Positions 59,287 through 64,000 of a stretch of 64,000 bases of DNA are shown here, piece after piece. Each line of letters begins with the position of its first letter. Position 1 is the first letter of the stretch. The notes under the pieces were generated by a model. It did no database searches. It was not told the origin of the DNA and saw only the letters and a list, made by a program, of their open reading frames with translations. A program made the translations under genes and the position numbers. The DNA comes from Drosophila pseudoobscura (taxonomy: Eukaryota > Arthropoda > Insecta > Diptera > Drosophilidae), in NCBI RefSeq assembly GCF_009870125.1, contig NC_046683.1, positions 16,005,001-16,069,000 of the forward strand, given 5' to 3'.

Positions 59287-60698
59287 AAAAAGTGGAAGCC
59301 TTCTTCCAAGCGATTGTCCAATGAAATAGATGCGTAAAGTAGATCAACTTTAATTTGCTCTAAAAACAATTCAATCACTCAACAAAGCTAAAGGGAGATT
59401 GAGAGAGAGCGGGAGCGGGAGATGGAGGGACGAGTGCATTCGAGTGCTAGACTGTCAAATTATCTGGCAAATGTTTGCGGGGAGATTGAGGAGGCCTGGG
59501 CAAATGAAGAATTTCCAAATAGAAAATAGCAAATGGAAATGAAAATGGGAAAATGGCAAACGAAGGCAGGCGGCTGCTTCCACTTAGTTTTCCACTCCTG
59601 GGTGTACCTCTGGGTCGCCCCCTGACTGACCCCCTTTTGGGGATGTGTCTAATTGATGGCAACATTCTTACGCAATGCCTGGTTTCTAAGCTGTCTGTCT
59701 CTGCCTCTGTCTCTGGTCCTGTCCCTGTGTCAATAATACAAACAGAGAGATCCCTCCAGCCGCTATAGTCGTTATGCTCCTGCGGCAGGCAACAACCAAA
59801 CCAAAGTGAGACACAATAACAAATTAAATAAATATAAGAAGCTTTTAAGTTAATAGAAAATTCTATAATTGAATTTTGTGCCAAACATCGGCATCCTCTG
59901 ACCCACAAGAAGAGCAGAACCAGGACACTCGTAGATATATTTAATCAGAAATGCAAGCAAAATAATAACTGAAGATTGAACTGAATTGCTCAAAAATAAC
60001 AGACACAAAGACACATTTTAACAGAGTAGAGCATATTAAATTATTGATTACATTTGGGTTGGGATATGGTGAAGAAACTTACGAATACATACGTATGTTA
60101 TGTATATCAAAAGGAAAATGGAAAATATGCTAAATATACATAAACATTTGAGTGCAATTTTAATTGGCATTTTAAATTTCTTTTAAGCTTACTTTTGCTT
60201 GTAAATGTATTTTAAAAACTGTCTCTATCGAATAGCTTATATAAGCATTACATCTTCCAAAGCAAAAGTTAATCTGATAATTGAAAAGAGCCACTTTATG
60301 CCCTTTTCGTCAAATCAAAATACATTCAGGGAACATATGCAAATTTCAGTTAATTACAAGTTGAAGAAGAAAGCGGAAGGCGGAAGGCGGCGACAACTGG
60401 AGCCTTTTAGGTGAAATAATAAAAGCATTTTCCGATGGCAATTGAAAATCGTACCCCACAGACGCACTTGACCCATAGATACTCCTACTCGGACGAGTAA
60501 GTATACTTATTCCGACTGTGGCAGACCGCAAGTGTTAAAGCAAAAATAATAATAATGATAACAGCAAATATCCGACGAGGAGTTTAAGGAACGTCGAGCT
60601 ATTGACACAACACTTTGGATGATTACAGAAAAACATTTTGCGACTTGGGTGTTAAAGTTGAAAGCAGCTCGACACGAACAGACAGATACAGACACACG

Positions 60699-60739
60699 TA
60701 GTAGTAGTGGTAGTAGTAGAAGTAGTAGTAGTAGTAGTC
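60699..60739. repeat. GTA trinucleotide array
   Basis: Nearly uninterrupted AGT/GTA repeats with two substitutions. Confidence 0.9.
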
Positions 60740-61246
60740 GGAGCCCCCAAGTATCTGAGTATCTCAGGGATCTTTATACTTGTCAGAACTGTATTTGTGC
60801 GAGTGCGTGCGAGTTTGAGTGTGAGAGAGTGTGGGAGAGTAAGAGTAAGTTCTGTGGGAAACACTTTTCAAGATTAAAACAAAAAGATTTAAGTGAATTA
60901 TGTTAAAGTTATTTGCCTTGTGCGTCTCACGCACTCAGCTCCACACTCAGCAGTATGCGAGAGCCACATTGCCACAGATACGGATACTCAAGCTCATTCT
61001 CGTACTCGGTGCTGGGCCTCAGATACAGATACTGCCACGGATACAGTAAGTGAGATTGTGAGACCGAAACTCGGACAGAGACTGAGACTGGTCATGTAAT
61101 ATAAATATGTGCATAAAAATATATATGTAGATAGCTCTTGTCAGGCTACAGCCAGGCTATAGCCTGGCAGGGGTCTGCTATGGAGGCTGGAACACAAATT
61201 CGTTTATTTATTTATACAGTACGAATATACAGAGCAATGTTTTCCT

Positions 61247-61286
61247 CCCTGCTGCCCTGCTGCCCTGCTGCCCTGCTGCCCTGCCT
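61247..61286. repeat. 8-bp CTGCCCTG minisatellite
   Basis: About five tandem units, the last diverging to CTGCCTG. Confidence 0.85.
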
Positions 61287-61618
61287 GTCCCGAGTAGTAT
61301 CTTTGAGATACGCTTGCACGAGTTTTTCCATTTGCCCGCCACAGATTTATGTGAAAACGCATGTTTATTGTCGAGTTTATTAGATTTGATTTACTACACA
61401 CACACACAAGCAAAAAATATATAGATATTCGTAAATAATTCTACCAGAGAGAACTTTCACTTCGGCATCTGATAGATACATGACAGGCAGGCCCAACCTA
61501 GACACTGATACCGACTTCCCGTTCTATCTTTTATAATGATTGCATGTCAGCATCATCATCGTCATCATCATCACGCAAGGCGGGTGAAATTTTTTAATTG
61601 CACTCTGAGGTTCCAACT

Positions 61619-61652
61619 TATAAGAGGAGACGTCTCCATAGATGGGGCAAAC
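61619..61652 (+). promoter_or_regulatory. TATA box of the 61676 gene
   Basis: TATAAGAG at 61619-61626. The start is expected near 61650 (AAACATTG), leaving a 5' UTR of about 25 nt. The initiator is weak. Confidence 0.55.
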
Positions 61653-61675
61653 ATTGTGCCAGGAAATCTCGCAGC

Positions 61676-62551
61676 ATGAAGATCCCTCAAAGAGGTATTT
61701 CCCTGCTGTTCGGCCTCACAATTCTGGCTGCCAGCAGCGATGCCCGACGAAGCGGTGAGTCAATGTCCAGACATAATCTTGCACCTTAATCTGTCTCCTT
61801 TTTGCCCCCCAAAGGCTATCGCCTGCCCCAAATGCAGGGACGAAGTGCTGGCTCCACCTCAGCCGCGACTCTACCTCCAGTCCCAGCTCCAGAGAGTGTG
61901 GGCAGTGGTCGAGATTTTCTGAAGAAATTCATGCTCTTGCGGGGCATGTTCCAGCAGCCGCCCAGCGACAATGTTATTGTGATCACTCAGCCCAGCTCGA
62001 CCACAACCACAACTGCCACGCCCACGCCCACAACCACCACTACAACGACAACCACAACTACGACGAACAATAATGCCAGATCCCTGGATCGATCGCAGAA
62101 CAGAAAGTCGGAAGATGAGCAAGTCTTAGAGCTTCCAGTGCCCACAATGACCGGACTAGACGTCCAAAATGGCTTTGACTTGCCACCAGACGAAGCCCAT
62201 TTAGCCGGAACTCTGCCACAGCGAAAGCAATCGCTTCCCAAAACATACAAGCAGAAGATCAAGCTAAAGAAGAACTTTCAGGCACAGCAGCAGCATCAGC
62301 TCCGCTCCAAGAAGACCCATCATCATCGTCACGTCCACAAGAACCAGCAGATGAAAAAGGTGAAGCGACAGCTAAAGAAGAGTCCAAAGAACCAGCATCA
62401 GAGAAACTCAAATTCAGGCAACGAGCAGAGGCAATCAGCAGTCAATTTCATCGAGCCCTACCACAATGAGCTCTCCCCTGGGGCTGGGACTCAGTCTGTC
62501 TCCGACTCGCGTTTGCAGCGCATCTGGCGACGTCTGCAGCTGACCAACTAA
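61676..62551 (+). CDS. Thr-rich and Lys/His/Gln-rich secreted protein, two exons (61676-61754 and 61815-62551), 271 aa
   Basis: Exon 1 (79 nt) encodes a signal peptide (GISLLFGLTILAASSDA) and ends in phase 1 at AGCG, then GTGAGT. The 60 bp intron ends CCCCCCAAAG at 61814. The exons total 816 nt. Regions: a Ser/Pro-rich start, RDFLKKFMLLRGMFQQPP (about 53-70), NVIVITQPSS (about 73-82), a poly-Thr tract (83-107), an acidic mid-segment with LELPVPTMTGLDVQNGFDLP, then a long basic stretch rich in Lys, Gln and His (KTHHHRHVHKNQQ) and a tail with SRLQRIWRRLQLTN. Gene structure matches that of the gene at 47926 (signal peptide, phase-1 intron one codon after AGC-G). No cysteine after the signal peptide. 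A probable matrix, mucin-like or polyampholyte protein; family unknown. Confidence 0.9.
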
Positions 62552-62662
62552 AGAATCCACCAATTGAAACATACATATATAAACATATATTTTTTTTTGT
62601 CTTCTAGCGCATAAGTGATGAATCGATAGGTGTAAGCAGAGAACATAGAAATCATATATATA

Positions 62663-62668
62663 AATAAA
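62663..62668 (+). terminator. poly(A) signal AATAAA of the 61676 gene
   Basis: A cluster of overlapping AATAAA hexamers from 62663 to about 62685, 110-130 nt after the stop. Confidence 0.6.
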
Positions 62669-62689
62669 TAAATAAAAAAAATAAAGTAG

Positions 62690-64000
62690 AAATTTCTTGT
62701 TACTTTTTAAATGATTTTAATTATAAAAAATATCTTGGGAGAACTTAGATCGAATTTTTGGACTTAGAAAATGTTGTGAAGTTTTTTTACAATTATTCTA
62801 TGAAATTAGAAAACAGGTTTCTGCTCCCGGGGATTTTTATACAGATTTTATACACAATTCTCGCAGCATTTGAACGGGTTTTCAGGTAGTTCTTTCTTAA
62901 TAGCTTTGCAGAATTAAGTTAAGCAGGATGTTGAATATTCTATGAAAGATATTTCAAGTTTTGCTCATCTTTGAAATTTGTTGTCTGATCTGACCTTTGT
63001 GAAACATTGAGAAAAACTCCTCAGACACAGGTTTGGGAAAACCCCTTAGATACAAGAAAAATGTAGGCTTTCATGTGGTAAAAAGGCATGTGGAAAATGA
63101 AATCCACTCTTGTCATGTTTAAGAAGTTTTAAATTTCACTTTGAATATTTGAGTATGTCTATGTATATGCATATAAAAAGTACTGTAAATAGAATGTTGT
63201 TGACCCTGAAAGTTTTCGCGTCGAACTGAAAAAAAGACAGCGGACGCCGAAAATCCCTTTTCTCCTTGAAGAACAATTGTTAAAACAGAGGGAGATGTAG
63301 CTCTGGCAACGGCTTGGATTAGGCCAAGTCAACGACTTGGCGCAGCAGTCTAAGTATATACGTTATACATATACTTACATATACATACAGTATATATACA
63401 AAGAAAGGGGGAAAAGGGCAGACAAAATATGCGAACACGATATCCTGGCTGTGGCAAGTTCAAGGATGTCTGGCACGCTCATGAACTCGTGACGCGGCGC
63501 GAAGCCGGACCCAAGGTGCCATGGCACTCAAGGGAAAGGAGTGAAATAAAGGACCTGTCCCAGGCCGTGGCCCTGGCACGGACCGATTGTTCGTTTGTCT
63601 GCCTTTGTGCCTCTTCAGGGCAGCAGACTTTGCCCCCCTCTGCAAATACTTATACTCCTTTTCAATGCAAGAAATTTGTGAAAATTGGCAAATTACGCAT
63701 AAATAGCGAGAAGCCGAAACAATAAAGAGAAAGGACAGCATCGGGGGATTTGAACCCGCGTCTACTGCTTGACTTGGTGATGTGGGGCTTGGTTCTGTCG
63801 GGTTAGATGAAATCAGATACCGCGTGGGTCGAGTGGGTCGAGCGGGGCGGCAGACCAAGAACTGGTTTCCGTCGATTGATTCGCTCTGATGAACCTTCTT
63901 CGGGTTAGAGGTCAGTGCACATCGGCTGGTCAGAATTGGATCGAACTGGACAGACAAGATCTTCGACAGGTCGATCGCCCCAAAAAGAGCCTAAGGAAAC
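62690..64000. other. non-coding to window end
   Basis: No secure gene. An ATG frame at 63429-63725 (98 residues, starting MRTRYPGCGKFK) lies 40 bp after TATATATAC at 63390, but it has no recognised domain and its 3' part looks non-coding. A T-arm-like sequence at 63739-63755 is discussed among the rejected items. Confidence 0.45.

Larger units (their letters stand above)
58820..61615. other. intergenic, non-coding
   Basis: Spacer between two plus-strand secreted-protein genes. Contains ACTCAG hexamers (59254-59286), a GTA/AGT trinucleotide array (60699-60739), CTGCCCTG 8-mers (61247-61286) and an ATC array (61548-61574). No gene is supported. Confidence 0.5.

Noticed and set aside
63725..63770. 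tRNA-like T-arm (GGTTCAAATCCCC on the minus strand)
   Set aside because: The T-stem has a mismatch, and no matching acceptor 5' half, D-arm or anticodon arm is found 60-90 nt upstream. Not a tRNA gene.

Overview
The window looks like animal DNA, most probably from a Drosophila. Evidence: short 56-94 bp introns with GT-AG ends, arthropod-style TATA plus TCAGT/TCATT initiator promoters, glutamine-coding CAG tracts, many CA/GA microsatellites, and repeat fragments that resemble the Drosophila INE-1/DINE-1 family. An obscura-group species is a guess. No bacterial operons, CRISPR, tRNA or rRNA genes were seen.

Layout. At 0.4-5.1 kb there are two minus-strand genes: a proline/cysteine-rich protein whose first exon is not resolved (last exon 393-1120), and a 651-residue Gln/Gly/Asn/Ser-rich secreted protein (1573-4938) whose signal-peptide exon lies 1.4 kb upstream of its main exon. 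From 5.1 to 35.9 kb I find no convincing protein gene. That 31 kb holds microsatellites, repeat remnants and probably regulatory DNA or intron. At 36 kb is a compact minus-strand KCMF1-like ZZ zinc-finger gene. At 43.2 kb is a small orphan ORF with a poly(A) signal. At 45.7-49.1 kb two plus-strand secreted proteins follow each other: a threonine-rich mucin-like protein and a protein with an acidic block followed by an Arg/Gln block. From 49.1 to 57.5 kb the DNA is mostly non-coding, with a possible broken coding exon at 51.0-51.2 kb and a dispersed repeat at 55.2 kb. At 57.5-62.7 kb there are two more plus-strand secreted proteins. The last 1.3 kb shows nothing secure.

How they fit together. 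Five of the genes start with a signal peptide (the sixth, at 393, lacks a resolved start) and all six encode low-complexity secreted or matrix-like proteins. Three of the signal peptides are on short exons followed by a phase-1 intron (the gene at 1573) or are split from the body by a tiny phase-1 intron (47926 and 61676). Five have TATA/Inr promoters about 32 bp apart. This is the architecture of abundant, tissue-restricted extracellular products (eggshell, cuticle, glue or peritrophic-type proteins), so the window may be a rapidly evolving cluster of structural secreted proteins around a long non-coding domain. The products are not recognised by name and the tissue is inference.
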